NCBI RefSeq assembly: GCF_900177675.1
Contig: NZ_FXWM01000001.1
Coordinates: 2,179,001 to 2,243,000, forward strand
Source of the DNA: Bacillus sp. OV166
GTDB lineage: Bacteria > Bacillota > Bacilli > Bacillales > Cytobacillaceae
DNA: 64,000 nucleotides
Reading direction: 5' to 3'
A program made the position numbers and the translations under genes. Under the pieces are notes generated by a model. The model made no database searches, had not been told where the DNA came from, and worked only from the letters and a program-made list of their open reading frames with translations. Of the stretch, positions 17,827-27,662 are shown piece by piece (position 1 is the stretch's first letter; the number at the start of each line of letters is the position of its first letter).

Positions 17827-19098
17827 ATGTTTCAACAGTTAAAAAATGGGGAAAAGCTTCAGCCGATGGTTGAGGAAGTTGAACAACAAATCACTAAAGT
17901 ACATAAAGAAATAGACAATAGAATCGAAACAAATCAATTTCGGGTATTAAAAAGCTTTCAAAACAAAAGAGTGAGTGATTCACATTTTAATCCGTCGACC
18001 GGCTATGGCTATGACGATCATGGCAGAGATACACTTGAAATGGTCTATGCAGATGTATTTGGGGGAGAAGCAGGACTTGTTCGTCCGCAAATAATCTCGG
18101 GCACACATGCCATTTCCATTGCCTTATTTGGCGTTCTTCGACCTGGGGATGAACTTCTATATATAACGGGCAAACCCTATGATACGCTTGAAGAAATTGT
18201 TGGACTTCGTGGGAACGGGGTTGGCTCATTAAAGGAATTTGGAATTTCCTATGATAGTGTAGCTCTGACGAATCAAGGTGGAATTGATTGGGAGGCTGTC
18301 TCAAAGAAAATAAAACCGAATACAAAAATGATTGGCATTCAGCGTTCCAAGGGCTATGCGACAAGACCATCATTTACGGTTGCAGAAATTGGAGAAATGA
18401 TCAGGTTTGTCAAAGAAATTAAACAAGATGTGATCGTATTTGTAGATAATTGCTATGGGGAATTTGTTGAGGAGATCGAGCCTTGTCATGTTGGTGCGGA
18501 CCTAATCGCAGGGTCACTTATCAAAAATCCAGGCGGAGGGATTGTGAAGACTGGCGGCTATATTGTTGGTAAAAAACAGTGGGTGGAGGCATGTTCATAT
18601 CGAATGACTTCACCAGGGATAGGAGCCGAAGCAGGAGCGTCCCTCTATAGTCTGCAAGAAATGTATCAAGGTTTTTTTCTTGCTCCCCATGTGGTTGGCC
18701 AGGCATTAAAAGGGGCCGTTTTCACAGCAGCGATGTTGGAGAAATTAGGCATGAATTCTTCTCCGAAATGGAATGCTAAAAGGACTGACTTAATTCAGTC
18801 TGTCCAGTTTGATGACCGAGATAAAATGATTGCTTTTTGTCAGGCCATTCAATTTGCATCACCGATTAATTCTTATGTCACACCCCATGCCAGCTATATG
18901 CCAGGGTATGAGGACGATGTGATTATGGCAGCAGGTACTTTTATTCAGGGGGCGAGCATTGAACTCACCGCAGATGGACCGATTAGACCACCATATGTTG
19001 CCTATGTACAAGGTGGATTAACCTATGCACATGTAAAGATGGCTGTTTGTCTGGCCATAGACCAATTAACGGATAAAGGATTAATCGAATTGTTTTAG
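17827..19098 (+). CDS. ynbB: YnbB-type PLP-dependent protein (methionine gamma-lyase/aluminium resistance family)
   Basis: A 423-residue member of the cystathionine/methionine gamma-lyase-related branch of fold-type I PLP enzymes. The likely PLP lysine is in AGSLIKNPGGGIVKTGGYI, preceded by VFVDNCYGEFVE with the ring-binding Asp. Substrate is uncertain: family members are annotated as methionine gamma-lyase or aluminium resistance protein. The ATG at 17827 follows AGGAG closely and lies 14 bases after hflX; an open frame extending upstream overlaps hflX and is not used. The hflX-ynbB-glnR-glnA order is that of B. subtilis. Confidence 0.9.
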   Translation: MFQQLKNGEKLQPMVEEVEQQITKVHKEIDNRIETNQFRVLKSFQNKRVSDSHFNPSTGYGYDDHGRDTLEMVYADVFGGEAGLVRPQIISGTHAISIALFGVLRPGDELLYITGKPYDTLEEIVGLRGNGVGSLKEFGISYDSVALTNQGGIDWEAVSKKIKPNTKMIGIQRSKGYATRPSFTVAEIGEMIRFVKEIKQDVIVFVDNCYGEFVEEIEPCHVGADLIAGSLIKNPGGGIVKTGGYIVGKKQWVEACSYRMTSPGIGAEAGASLYSLQEMYQGFFLAPHVVGQALKGAVFTAAMLEKLGMNSSPKWNAKRTDLIQSVQFDDRDKMIAFCQAIQFASPINSYVTPHASYMPGYEDDVIMAAGTFIQGASIELTADGPIRPPYVAYVQGGLTYAHVKMAVCLAIDQLTDKGLIELF

Positions 19099-19136
19099 GA
19101 GAACAGCTAAGTGTCCAATTATTTTAAAAATTTTAA

Positions 19137-19187
19137 TGTAAGAAAACCTAACATATCATTGACAACTTTTCTAACACGAAATATAAT
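19137..19187 (+). promoter_or_regulatory. glnRA promoter with two GlnR operators
   Basis: TGTAAGAAAACCTAACA (19137-19153) fits the GlnR/TnrA site TGTNAN7TNACA exactly, and TGACAACTTTTCTAACA (19160-19176) is the weaker second operator. The -35 TTGACA (19159-19164) overlaps the second operator, and TATAAT (19182-19187) is 17 bases on. The tandem arrangement matches glnRA o1 and o2 of B. subtilis, giving feedback repression under nitrogen excess. Confidence 0.9.
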
Positions 19188-19222
19188 AGTATTATAAATA
19201 ACCCGAGGGGAGGAGGAATTAG

Positions 19223-19624
19223 ATGAGTGGAAAGGAAATTCGCCGTTCCATGCCACTGTTTCCAATCGGAACAGTCATGCAACTAACGGAACTTACAGCC
19301 AGGCAAATTCGTTACTACGAAGAACACCAATTGATTTCTCCAGCAAGAACCGAGGGGAATAGACGGCTATATTGTTTAAATGATATTGATAGGCTTCTAG
19401 AAATTAAGGATTTAATTGATCAAGGTGTCAATATGGCAGGCATTAAACAATTGTTCCTAGTAAAAGAGCAACAATCAAACATTCTTGAGCAACAAACAGA
19501 AAAAACTAAGCGCGAATTAACAGATGAACAGCTTAGAAAGTTGCTACGCAACGAAATGATGCATTTAGGTCGAAACAATCGATCCTCTTTACGTCAAGGA
19601 GATATGTCAAGATTCTTTCATTAA
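19223..19624 (+). CDS. glnR: MerR-family repressor GlnR
   Basis: A 133-residue nitrogen regulator. The MerR-type winged helix is [20 protein letters not shown] followed by [20 protein letters not shown], and the short basic C-terminal tail is the part that senses feedback-inhibited glutamine synthetase. GAGGGGAGGAGG precedes the ATG. It shares an operon with glnA, 37 bases downstream, and two GlnR boxes lie upstream. Confidence 0.97.
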   Translation: MSGKEIRRSMPLFPIGTVMQLTELTARQIRYYEEHQLISPARTEGNRRLYCLNDIDRLLEIKDLIDQGVNMAGIKQLFLVKEQQSNILEQQTEKTKRELTDEQLRKLLRNEMMHLGRNNRSSLRQGDMSRFFH

Positions 19625-19661
19625 TGTGGAAGTTTCTTTTTAAAAAATAGGGGGTAAGAAA

Positions 19662-20996
19662 ATGGCAAAGTATTCAAGAGAAGATATTAAAAGATTAGCG
19701 GTCGAAGAAAACGTGAAATTTATTCGTTTGCAATTCACAGACATCCTTGGAACTATCAAAAACGTGGAGATTCCAATTAGCCAATTAGAAAAAGCACTTG
19801 ATAACAAAATGATGTTTGACGGTTCTTCAATTGAAGGTTTTGTACGTATTGAAGAATCTGATATGTTACTATATCCTGACCTTAACACATGGGTTGTATT
19901 CCCTTGGACAGCAGAAAAAGGGAAAGTTGCCCGCTTAATTTGTGATATTTATACTCCAGAAGGAAAACCATTTGAAGGTGACCCTCGTAATAACTTAAGA
20001 AGAGTATTAAAAGAAATGGAAGACCTTGGATTCACTAGCTTTAACTTAGGGCCTGAGCCAGAATTCTTCTTATTTAAATTAGACGAACAAGGCGAACCAT
20101 CATTAGACCTAAACGACAAAGGCGGATATTTTGATTTAGCCCCTATCGATCTTGGCGAAAACTGCCGCCGTGATATCGTGCTTGAATTAGAAGAAATGGG
20201 CTTTGAAATCGAAGCTTCCCACCATGAAGTTGCACCAGGTCAGCATGAAATCGACTTTAAATATGCAGATGCACTAACAGCTTGTGACCAAATTCAAACA
20301 TTCAAGCTAGTTGTAAAAACAATTGCACGTAAGCATGGTTTGCACGCGACATTCATGCCAAAACCATTGTATGGTGTCAATGGATCTGGAATGCACATGA
20401 ATCTTTCATTGTTTAAGGATGGAGTTAATTCATTCTACGAACCATCTGGTGATCTAGAAATGAGTGATAATGCTCGTCAATTTATCGCTGGAATTCTAAA
20501 ACATGCTCCAGCCTTTACAGCGGTAACAAACCCAACTGTAAACTCATATAAGCGTCTTGTTCCTGGCTATGAAGCACCATGCTATGTGGCTTGGTCAGCT
20601 AGAAACCGTTCACCATTAATTCGTATTCCTGCTTCTCGTGGATTAAGTACACGTGTGGAAGTAAGAAGTGTAGACCCATCTGCTAATCCATACCTTGCAA
20701 TGGCTGTTCTTCTTAAGGCTGGCTTAGACGGAATTAAAAACAAGTTAACTCCGCCGGCACCAGTTGACAGAAACATCTATGTAATGAGTAAAGAAGAGAG
20801 AATCGAAGAAGGTATCGTCGATCTTCCTGCAACATTAGCTCAAGCATTAGATCAACTAAAATCTGACGAAGTAATTGTGTCAGGTCTTGGAGAGCATATT
20901 ATGGAACACTTTGTTGAAGCAAAAGAAATCGAGTGGGATATGTTCCGCACAGTCGTTCACCAATGGGAACGCGATCAATATATGAGCATGTATTAA
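19662..20996 (+). CDS. glnA: Glutamine synthetase, type I
   Basis: A 444-residue enzyme making glutamine from glutamate, ammonia and ATP; in Bacillus its feedback-inhibited form also controls GlnR and TnrA. Motifs: [16 protein letters not shown] (flap and latch), GPEPEFFLF (metal ligand), [12 protein letters not shown] (ATP/glutamate site) and [13 protein letters not shown]. The short GSI-alpha form without the adenylylation tyrosine loop is expected for Gram-positives. A terminator follows 12 bases after the stop. Confidence 0.98.
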   Translation: MAKYSREDIKRLAVEENVKFIRLQFTDILGTIKNVEIPISQLEKALDNKMMFDGSSIEGFVRIEESDMLLYPDLNTWVVFPWTAEKGKVARLICDIYTPEGKPFEGDPRNNLRRVLKEMEDLGFTSFNLGPEPEFFLFKLDEQGEPSLDLNDKGGYFDLAPIDLGENCRRDIVLELEEMGFEIEASHHEVAPGQHEIDFKYADALTACDQIQTFKLVVKTIARKHGLHATFMPKPLYGVNGSGMHMNLSLFKDGVNSFYEPSGDLEMSDNARQFIAGILKHAPAFTAVTNPTVNSYKRLVPGYEAPCYVAWSARNRSPLIRIPASRGLSTRVEVRSVDPSANPYLAMAVLLKAGLDGIKNKLTPPAPVDRNIYVMSKEERIEEGIVDLPATLAQALDQLKSDEVIVSGLGEHIMEHFVEAKEIEWDMFRTVVHQWERDQYMSMY

Positions 20997-21007
20997 TCTC
21001 ATCAAAG

Positions 21008-21035
21008 CCCTGGCGCCTAGCGTCAGGGTTTTTCT
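21008..21035 (+). terminator. Terminator of glnRA
   Basis: CCCTGGCG (21008-21015) pairs with CGTCAGGG (21021-21028), one G-U pair, then TTTTT. Confidence 0.88.
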
Positions 21036-21354
21036 ATGTCGCGCTTCTTTTCTAAAATTCTCTCAGTGAAAAATGCTATCCCATTGGCTACCAGGTTTGT
21101 TCCATTACAACAATTACGGTAGCCAATAAGCCCGATTGACGACCCAAATTGCTCTTTCTCAACGACCTCGGACGTCAATACATACAATGGCTCTTTTTCC
21201 AATTAGGCATCTTCGATCATTCTAAATAAAATTAATAGGAATAGAATAGAAAGGAAGAGGTGCTTGATGTTCTTTAAAAATTCACAATTTTTACGGTTTA
21301 CTTAATCCTAAATAATATATGCTTAAGTTGTAAACATTTGGGAGGTGCTCTAAA
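21036..21354. other. Intergenic region with a palindromic repeat
   Basis: No gene is seen. ATTGGCTACC (21083-21092) and GGTAGCCAAT (21118-21127) are perfect 10-bp inverted arms 25 bases apart. The same design, an ATTGGC(G/T)AC arm and its complement around a variable centre, recurs at 33242-33286. Confidence 0.6.
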
Positions 21355-21609
21355 TTGTATAAACTGCAAATTTGTAATGCTCTAACCCAAGAAATACTAC
21401 GAGAAAAGACGTATAAGAAGCCTGATCTTATTTTAAGTTTGATAGAATCAGGAACAAAAGGTCAGGAATGTTTTCTATTTGATGAACAGCGCAAGACCTT
21501 GAAAGGAACGTATGTTACACATTCCAGTTTTAATGAAGGGGACACGAAAGTATATAAAGTGCTTTTTAAGGTGAAACTATCTGAAATACAAGCAAGAATA
21601 GTGAATTAG
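21355..21609 (+). CDS. Hypothetical protein, 84 residues
   Basis: A small basic-acidic protein starting at TTG 21355, eight bases after GGGAGGTG. It begins MYKLQICNALTQEILREKTY and has no signal peptide, membrane helix or cysteine motif beyond two isolated Cys. Its alternating hydrophobic pattern suggests a small beta-rich domain. I do not recognise the family. It stands alone between the glnA terminator and the 52-bp repeat array. Confidence 0.55.
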   Translation: MYKLQICNALTQEILREKTYKKPDLILSLIESGTKGQECFLFDEQRKTLKGTYVTHSSFNEGDTKVYKVLFKVKLSEIQARIVN

Positions 21610-21708
21610 GAAGATAAAGGAGTGGCGTATGGCTGCTCCTTTTTAGTTTGAATAATGCAGCTCTTCTGTCATAGAGACAATAGGAAACGACCTCATTGTT
21701 ATTTCTTT

Positions 21709-22150
21709 GGAACGGTGACATAGACCGTCTCTACGTGCCCCAACTCTGTGAAATTGTTCTGTAACGGTCACGTAGGCCGCCTCTACGTGCCCCAACTCGT
21801 AGGAATTTTTCCGGAAAGGTCACGTAGGCCGTCTCTATGTGCCCCAACTCGTAGGAATTTTTCCGGAAAGGTCACGTAGGCCGTCTCTACGTGCCCCAAC
21901 TCGTAGGAATTTTTCCGGAAAGGTCACGTAGGCCGTCTCTACGTGCCCCAACTCGTAGAGATTCTTCCGGAAAGGTCACGTAGGCCGTCTCTACGTGCCC
22001 CAACTCTGTGAAATTGTTCTGGAACGGTCACGTAGGCCGCCTCTACGTGCCCCAACTCGTAGGAATTCTTCTGGAACGGTCACGTAGACCGCCTCTACGT
22101 GCCCCAACTCGCAGAGATTCTTCTGGAACGGTCACGTAGGCCGCCTCTAC
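21709..22150. repeat. Tandem array of about eight 52-bp palindromic repeats
   Basis: CTACGTGCCCCAACTC begins at 21731, 21783, 21835 (with CTATGTG), 21887, 21939, 21991, 22043 and 22095, always 52 bases apart, with a degenerate ninth start at 22147. Each unit joins GGTCACGTAG to the next CTACGTGCCCC across GCCGTCT or GCCGCCT, so CACGTAG and CTACGTG form a 7-bp hairpin. Units are nearly identical with clustered variants (TCGTAGGAATTTTTCC, TCTGTGAAATTGTTCT), implying recent unequal exchange. Related to the array at 11.65 kb. Confidence 0.95.
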
Positions 22151-22195
22151 CCCGGCTTCTGTAATTCCTTCAGCTTGAGGTTAATTTGCACAACA

Positions 22196-22225
22196 AAAAA
22201 AGAGTCGGCACGTATATGCCAACTC
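22196..22225 (-). terminator. Terminator of lexA
   Basis: On the minus strand, GAGTTGGCA and TGCCGACTC (22217-22225 with 22202-22210) form a 9-bp stem with one G-U pair, followed by TTTTTTT. Confidence 0.9.
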
Positions 22226-22233
22226 TCTTAAAC

Positions 22234-22857
22234 TTAATGAATATGTCGGTAAACCCCAATAACTTTACCTAAAATCGAAACATTCCTTAATATAATAGGG
22301 TCCATTGTAGAATTTTCCGGCTGCAGGCGTATGTAATCTTTTTCCTTGAAAAATCTTTTACAGGTGGCTTCATCTTCCTCGGTCATTGCTACAACAATAT
22401 CCCCGTTATTAGCGTTTGGCTGCTGTTTCACAATTACATAATCCCCGTCTAGGATCCCAGCTTCTATCATACTCTCACCCATGATTTCTAACATGAACAC
22501 TTGTTCATCTGCAGGTGCAAGACTTTCTGGAAGTGGAAAATACTCTTCCACATTTTCAATCGCTGTAATTGGGAGTCCTGCCGTTACTTTCCCAACCACT
22601 GGAACATTGACAACTGTATTTCTTGGTATATGTGCAGAAACATCTGCTTCTAATATTTCAATTGCTCTTGGTTTTGTAGGATCTCGTCTAATAAGTCCTT
22701 TACTTTCCAATCTTGCTAGATGTCCGTGAACAGTAGAGCTGGATGCGAGTCCAACCGCTTCTCCAATTTCCCTTACTGAAGGGGGATATCCTTTACTCTT
22801 AACCTCACTTTTAATGAAGTCTAAGATATCTTGCTGCCTCTTTGATATTTTAGCCAT
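22234..22857 (-). CDS. lexA: SOS repressor LexA
   Basis: A 207-residue repressor that cleaves itself when RecA filaments form. N-terminal winged helix: [20 protein letters not shown] followed by [20 protein letters not shown]. The cleavage bond is the Ala-Gly in GKVTAGLP; the catalytic Ser is in [12 protein letters not shown] and the Lys in [10 protein letters not shown]. The start at 22857 (MAKISKRQ) has GAGGTGG upstream and agrees with homologues; an in-frame ATG four codons upstream is unlikely. It is divergent from yneA across LexA boxes. Confidence 0.97.
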   Translation of the reverse strand: MAKISKRQQDILDFIKSEVKSKGYPPSVREIGEAVGLASSSTVHGHLARLESKGLIRRDPTKPRAIEILEADVSAHIPRNTVVNVPVVGKVTAGLPITAIENVEEYFPLPESLAPADEQVFMLEIMGESMIEAGILDGDYVIVKQQPNANNGDIVVAMTEEDEATCKRFFKEKDYIRLQPENSTMDPIILRNVSILGKVIGVYRHIH

Positions 22858-22918
22858 GATAAAATCCACCTCGCCTGGTTAATGTTGACTTTATTATAAC
22901 ATGTTCGCATTTTTTATA

Positions 22919-22998
22919 CAAACATAAGTTCGAAAATATGATTGACAACAAACAAACGTTCGGTTTATAATGAAAATATCAAATCGAACGTACATTCT
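22919..22998. promoter_or_regulatory. lexA-yneA control region with LexA boxes and the yneA promoter
   Basis: Three sites resemble the Bacillus LexA box: CAAACATAAGTTCG (22919-22932), CAAACAAACGTTCG (22949-22962) and CGAACGTACATTCT (22985-22998). The yneA promoter is TTGACA (22942-22947) and TATAAT (22966-22971), 18 bases apart, with the second box inside the spacer. This is the expected SOS control of division inhibitor and lexA. Confidence 0.85.
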
Positions 22999-23014
22999 TA
23001 TAGAGGTGTTATTT

Positions 23015-23338
23015 ATGAAAAAATTATGGAACAAATACTCCTATGCTATTACTCTTATTATTTTAAGTTGTTCACTTTCAATCATATTATCATTCCAACA
23101 TCATTCGAACGCGCAAGATGATTATTTAAAGGTTACAATCACAGAAGGAGATTCACTATGGGAAATCTCTGATCAATTCTCGGGTCAACATTCATTATCA
23201 AACAAGGAATTTGTTGCTTGGATAAAAAAGCATAATGAATTAGATGATGATCAAATTTTTCCTGGTGAAGAAATTATCATTCCGGTGAGTAAAGAAGTCT
23301 CATCTACGAATGAATTTGCTAGCGCCGTTAGTGAATAG
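23015..23338 (+). CDS. yneA: SOS cell-division inhibitor YneA
   Basis: A 107-residue membrane-anchored protein that delays division during DNA damage. One N-terminal helix (YAITLIILSCSLSIILSF) is followed by an extracytoplasmic LysM domain (VTITEGDSLWEISDQF through IFPGEEIIIP). The ATG at 23015 has GAGGTG upstream; the frame is open from 22970, but that codon overlaps the promoter. Divergent from lexA and followed by yneB, 12 bases after its stop. Confidence 0.95.
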   Translation: MKKLWNKYSYAITLIILSCSLSIILSFQHHSNAQDDYLKVTITEGDSLWEISDQFSGQHSLSNKEFVAWIKKHNELDDDQIFPGEEIIIPVSKEVSSTNEFASAVSE

Positions 23339-23998
<660 letters not shown>

Positions 23999-24075
23999 AC
24001 CTTTTGCCTTGTCATTAGGTTTTTTTTTTAGTAAAATCAGGTGTCATGTAAATAGTTTGAAAGGAAGGTGTTTAA

Positions 24076-24306
24076 ATGCTTTCAAAAGAAAAGATGGCTA
24101 GAATTAATGAGCTGGCACGAAAAGCAAAAGCAACAGGATTGACTGAAACAGAAGCGAAAGAGCAAACTAAATTAAGAAGTGAATATTTGGCTACTTTTCG
24201 TTCGAATATGCTTGATACCCTTACCAACACCAAGTTTATTGATCCGGAAGGAAATGACGTTACACCGGAAAAAATCAAGGCTAGGAAAAAAAATACACTT
24301 CACTAA
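24076..24306 (+). CDS. ynzC: YnzC, DUF896 protein
   Basis: A 76-residue DUF896-family protein: an N-terminal helical hairpin ([20 protein letters not shown]) and a basic tail ([10 protein letters not shown]). It is the third gene of the yneA operon in Bacillus. GGAAGGTG precedes the ATG. Function unknown. Confidence 0.93.
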   Translation: MLSKEKMARINELARKAKATGLTETEAKEQTKLRSEYLATFRSNMLDTLTNTKFIDPEGNDVTPEKIKARKKNTLH

Positions 24307-24485
24307 AAGTTCAGGAATACATTTTTTGTATTCCTATTTTACATATACTGACTATTTTTGTGTAAAAATATAAAAAATAGTGACTTTTGTTTCTTATTAT
24401 TATGCTATTTGTTGAATAAAAAACGGTAGCGATATAAAATTGAAAATGTATTTAGTAACCTTGTGATTAGGAAAGGATGTAATTC

Positions 24486-26492
24486 ATGTTTAATACTATT
24501 GATGATTTATCTGTTACCTCCATTCGAACGCTTTCCATTGATGCGATCGAAAAAGCAACCTCAGGACATCCAGGAATGCCGATGGGTGCAGCGCCAATGA
24601 CCTATACTTTATGGACTCGTTTCTTGAACCAAAATCCAAAGAATCCACAGTGGTTTAACCGTGATCGTTTTGTCTTGTCAGCAGGTCATGGTTCAGCGTT
24701 GTTATACAGCATGCTTCACTTGTCTGGTTTCAACTTAACAATGGATGACTTAAAGCAATTCCGCCAATGGGGCTCTAAAACGCCTGGACACCCAGAGTAT
24801 GGCCACACTGAAGGTGTAGAAGCAACTACTGGTCCACTTGGACAGGGGATTGCAATGGCAGTAGGAATGGCAATGGCAGAACGCCATGTTGCAAGTGTTT
24901 ATAATAAAGATAAATATGAACTTGTGAACCATTTTACATACAGTATCTGTGGAGATGGAGATTTGATGGAGGGTGTATCTGCTGAGGCAGCGTCGCTAGC
25001 AGGACACTTGAAATTAGGGCGATTGGTAGTCCTTTATGATTCAAACGATATCTCACTTGATGGAGACTTAGATAAGTCGTTCTCAGAAAGTGTCAAAGAT
25101 CGCTTCCTATCATACGGATGGCAATATGTCCGTGTCGAAGACGGCAATAATTTAGAAGAAATTGCAAAAGCTCTTGAAGAAGCTAAAAATGATTTAGACA
25201 GACCAACGATGATTGAAGTAAGAACAGTAATTGGATACGGTTCACCAAACCGTGCGGGAACTTCAGGTGTTCATGGTTCACCACTTGGAGCGAATGAATT
25301 AAAACTTACAAAAGAGGCTTATAAATGGACATTTGAAGAAGATTTCCATGTGCCGCAAGAAGTCTATGATAACTTCCAGAAACTTATAGTTGAAAATGGT
25401 GAGAAAAAGGAAAAAGAGTGGAATGATTTGTTCGCTCAATATAAAAAAGAGTACCCTGAATTAGCTACTCAGCTTGAACAAGCATTAAATAATGAACTTC
25501 CTGAAGGATGGGATAAAGATATCCCTGTATACCCTGAAGGGAAAAGCCTGGCAAGCCGTGCTTCTTCAGGGGAAGTATTAAATGGTATTGCTAAGAATCT
25601 ACCTATTTTTATCGGTGGATCCGCAGACCTTGCTGGTTCGAATAAAACAATGATTAAAGATACAAAAGACTTTATGCCTGGTTCGTATGAAGGCCGCAAT
25701 ATCTGGTTTGGTGTGCGTGAATTTGCGATGGGTGCGGCAATGAATGGTATTGCTCTTCATGGCGGTGTAAAAGTATTTGGCGGAACATTCTTTGTCTTCT
25801 CTGACTACTTGCGTCCTGCCATTCGTCTAGCAGCTTTAATGGGATTACCTGTCACTTATGTCTTTACCCATGACAGTATTGCTGTAGGGGAAGATGGACC
25901 AACACATGAGCCAGTTGAACAGCTTGCAGCATTACGTGCCATGTCAGGATTATCAATCATTCGTCCTGCAGATGGTAATGAAACGGCAGCTGCTTGGAAA
26001 CTTGCAGTGGAGTCTACCAACAAACCAACTGCACTTGTTTTAACTCGTCAAGATTTACCTACATTAAAAGGAACCGATACCAATGCGTACGAGGGAGTTT
26101 CTAAAGGGGCATATGTAGTGTCTCCTTCAGAAAGAGAAACTCCAGATGCGTTGTTATTAGCAACTGGATCAGAAGTAAGCCTTGCAGTGGAAGCTCAAAA
26201 AGCCCTTGCTGGAGAAGGTGTTCATGTTTCGGTTGTAAGTATGCCTTCATGGGATCGATTCGAGCAGCAATCTCAAGAGTACAAAGACTCTGTTCTGCCA
26301 AAAAGTGTGAAAAAGCGTCTTGGAATTGAAGTGGGAGCATCATTTGGCTGGCATAAATACACTGGTGACGAAGGCGATGTTCTTGCTATTGATCATTTCG
26401 GAGCTTCAGCACCAGGAGAAAAGATTATGGAAGAATTCGGGTTCACTGTAAACAACGTAGTTGCACGTATAAAAGCACTTTTGCAAAAATAA
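24486..26492 (+). CDS. tkt: Transketolase
   Basis: A 668-residue thiamine-diphosphate enzyme of the non-oxidative pentose phosphate pathway. The ThDP motif begins [14 protein letters not shown] and runs to [24 protein letters not shown] and [16 protein letters not shown] are typical, the latter in the pyrimidine domain, and [14 protein letters not shown] lies in the C-terminal domain. Its position between ynzC and sirA matches B. subtilis. GGAAAGGATG lies upstream of the ATG, and a terminator follows. Confidence 0.98.
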   Translation: MFNTIDDLSVTSIRTLSIDAIEKATSGHPGMPMGAAPMTYTLWTRFLNQNPKNPQWFNRDRFVLSAGHGSALLYSMLHLSGFNLTMDDLKQFRQWGSKTPGHPEYGHTEGVEATTGPLGQGIAMAVGMAMAERHVASVYNKDKYELVNHFTYSICGDGDLMEGVSAEAASLAGHLKLGRLVVLYDSNDISLDGDLDKSFSESVKDRFLSYGWQYVRVEDGNNLEEIAKALEEAKNDLDRPTMIEVRTVIGYGSPNRAGTSGVHGSPLGANELKLTKEAYKWTFEEDFHVPQEVYDNFQKLIVENGEKKEKEWNDLFAQYKKEYPELATQLEQALNNELPEGWDKDIPVYPEGKSLASRASSGEVLNGIAKNLPIFIGGSADLAGSNKTMIKDTKDFMPGSYEGRNIWFGVREFAMGAAMNGIALHGGVKVFGGTFFVFSDYLRPAIRLAALMGLPVTYVFTHDSIAVGEDGPTHEPVEQLAALRAMSGLSIIRPADGNETAAAWKLAVESTNKPTALVLTRQDLPTLKGTDTNAYEGVSKGAYVVSPSERETPDALLLATGSEVSLAVEAQKALAGEGVHVSVVSMPSWDRFEQQSQEYKDSVLPKSVKKRLGIEVGASFGWHKYTGDEGDVLAIDHFGASAPGEKIMEEFGFTVNNVVARIKALLQK

Positions 26493-26508
26493 AATAATGA
26501 AATTTTAG

Positions 26509-26539
26509 GGAGAGCGGAAATCATCCGTTCTCCTTTTTT
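26509..26539 (+). terminator. Terminator of tkt
   Basis: GGAGAGCGGA (26509-26518) pairs with TCCGTTCTCC (26524-26533), one G-U pair, then TTTTTT. Confidence 0.9.
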
Positions 26540-26648
26540 GATGGTTCAAAGAGTACAAATTTCAACAATATTATGCACAAGGTTAATATTTGCAGGAAAA
26601 TTCAACAAATTTACAGAATTTATAGAAGAATAGTTTAGATTCCTGCTA

Positions 26649-26657
26649 ATCGACAAA
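26649..26657 (+). promoter_or_regulatory. Possible Spo0A box upstream of sirA
   Basis: ATCGACAAA differs by one base from the reverse of the 0A box (TTCGACAAA). A second near-match, TTCAACAAA, lies at 26601-26609, and TATAAT at 26709-26714 could be the -10. In B. subtilis sirA is switched on by phosphorylated Spo0A, which makes the sites plausible but not proven. Confidence 0.4.
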
Positions 26658-26746
26658 AATAGTGAAAGTTTTTGCCGCCGTAAGACATATGTTTCGTTAA
26701 TCTTTTTTTATAATAGTAAAAAGGGTAATCAACGAAGGAGAGAACA

Positions 26747-27190
26747 GTGGTGAGAAAATATCAGCTATATTTAATAGAAGATGAATTTGCGACCCATTAC
26801 TTCGGAAGAGAACGATTGTTTTTTCAGCTTTTTCAGGAACATCGAAAAGCAAACGGCGAATTTAAATTTATTACACAAAAACAAATTTCCTATATAACAA
26901 AAAAGGTTGAGGTTCTAAAGATCCATCAACTTACCCAAAAGCAGCTTGGAAAAATCAAGGGATTTAAAGCTGAGCATGGTGCATATTCAATTGAATTAAG
27001 TGGAAAACTAAGTACGGCAAAATTAGAGGTTTTTCAAGACTTAATTACAATCGAGGCACAAGGCAGCTATGAAGCAGAGACGGCTTTTTTTGAAGTTCTA
27101 AGAAAATGTGAGTCTTCCTTTTTGGCACTAGACCTTGAACATCAGCGATACGGTTGGTTAAAGCCGATAAAGGAAAGAAAATTTATCTAA
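26747..27190 (+). CDS. sirA: Sporulation inhibitor of replication SirA
   Basis: A 147-residue protein (YneE family) that binds DnaA domain I and blocks new rounds of replication once sporulation begins. It opens with YQLYLIEDEFATHYFGRERL, the family hallmark, and ends with LDLEHQRYGWLKPIKERKF. The start is GTG at 26747 or the adjoining GTG at 26750, after GAAGGAG. The tkt-sirA-yneF order is conserved. Confidence 0.93.
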   Translation: MVRKYQLYLIEDEFATHYFGRERLFFQLFQEHRKANGEFKFITQKQISYITKKVEVLKIHQLTQKQLGKIKGFKAEHGAYSIELSGKLSTAKLEVFQDLITIEAQGSYEAETAFFEVLRKCESSFLALDLEHQRYGWLKPIKERKFI

Positions 27191-27261
27191 TTGCAGATAT
27201 TGTCTAATCGTGTTTTATTTAGTACACTGTATGGTAGACAACATGAAGGAGGAAGTTGAAT

Positions 27262-27477
27262 ATGGGTTATTACATTCTAGTTGGTATACTAGCATTAGCA
27301 GCTGGTGTAGCACTAGGATTTTTCATTGCTCGTAAATATATGATGAGCTACTTAAAGAAAAATCCGCCAATCAATGAACAAATGTTAAAAATGATGATGA
27401 TGCAAATGGGACAAAAACCATCACAAAAGAAGATCAACCAAATGATGGCTGCCATGAACAAACAACAATCAAAATAA
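27262..27477 (+). CDS. yneF: YneF, single-pass membrane protein
   Basis: A 71-residue UPF0154 protein: one N-terminal transmembrane helix ([19 protein letters not shown]) then [18 protein letters not shown] and a Met-rich cytoplasmic tail ([18 protein letters not shown]). The ATG at 27262 lies nine bases after AGGAGG; a TTG two codons upstream is too close to it. Function unknown. Confidence 0.95.
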   Translation: MGYYILVGILALAAGVALGFFIARKYMMSYLKKNPPINEQMLKMMMMQMGQKPSQKKINQMMAAMNKQQSK

Positions 27478-27485
27478 AACGGACT

Positions 27486-27513
27486 AGCACTCATATAGAT
27501 GGGTGCTTTTTTC
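27486..27513 (+). terminator. Terminator of yneF
   Basis: AGCACTC (27486-27492) pairs with GGGTGCT (27501-27507), one G-U pair, then TTTTT. Confidence 0.75.
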
Positions 27514-27662
27514 GTGCTGATAAAAATATTCTAAATCTTTATTATTTTATAAAAATTTGGTAAAATTAAACCTCAGTCCGTTGGATTATTTTTCCGAATA
27601 ACTTCAATTATCAACGTATTCAATTTTTGGTAGATCGATTACTCGTATTTGGAGGCGGTTTA

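Noticed and set aside
21709..22150. Possible CRISPR array
   Set aside because: The whole 52-bp unit repeats, with no unique spacers and no cas genes.
22970..23014. Upstream start for yneA
   Set aside because: The codon overlaps the -10 element and LexA boxes; homologues start at 23015.
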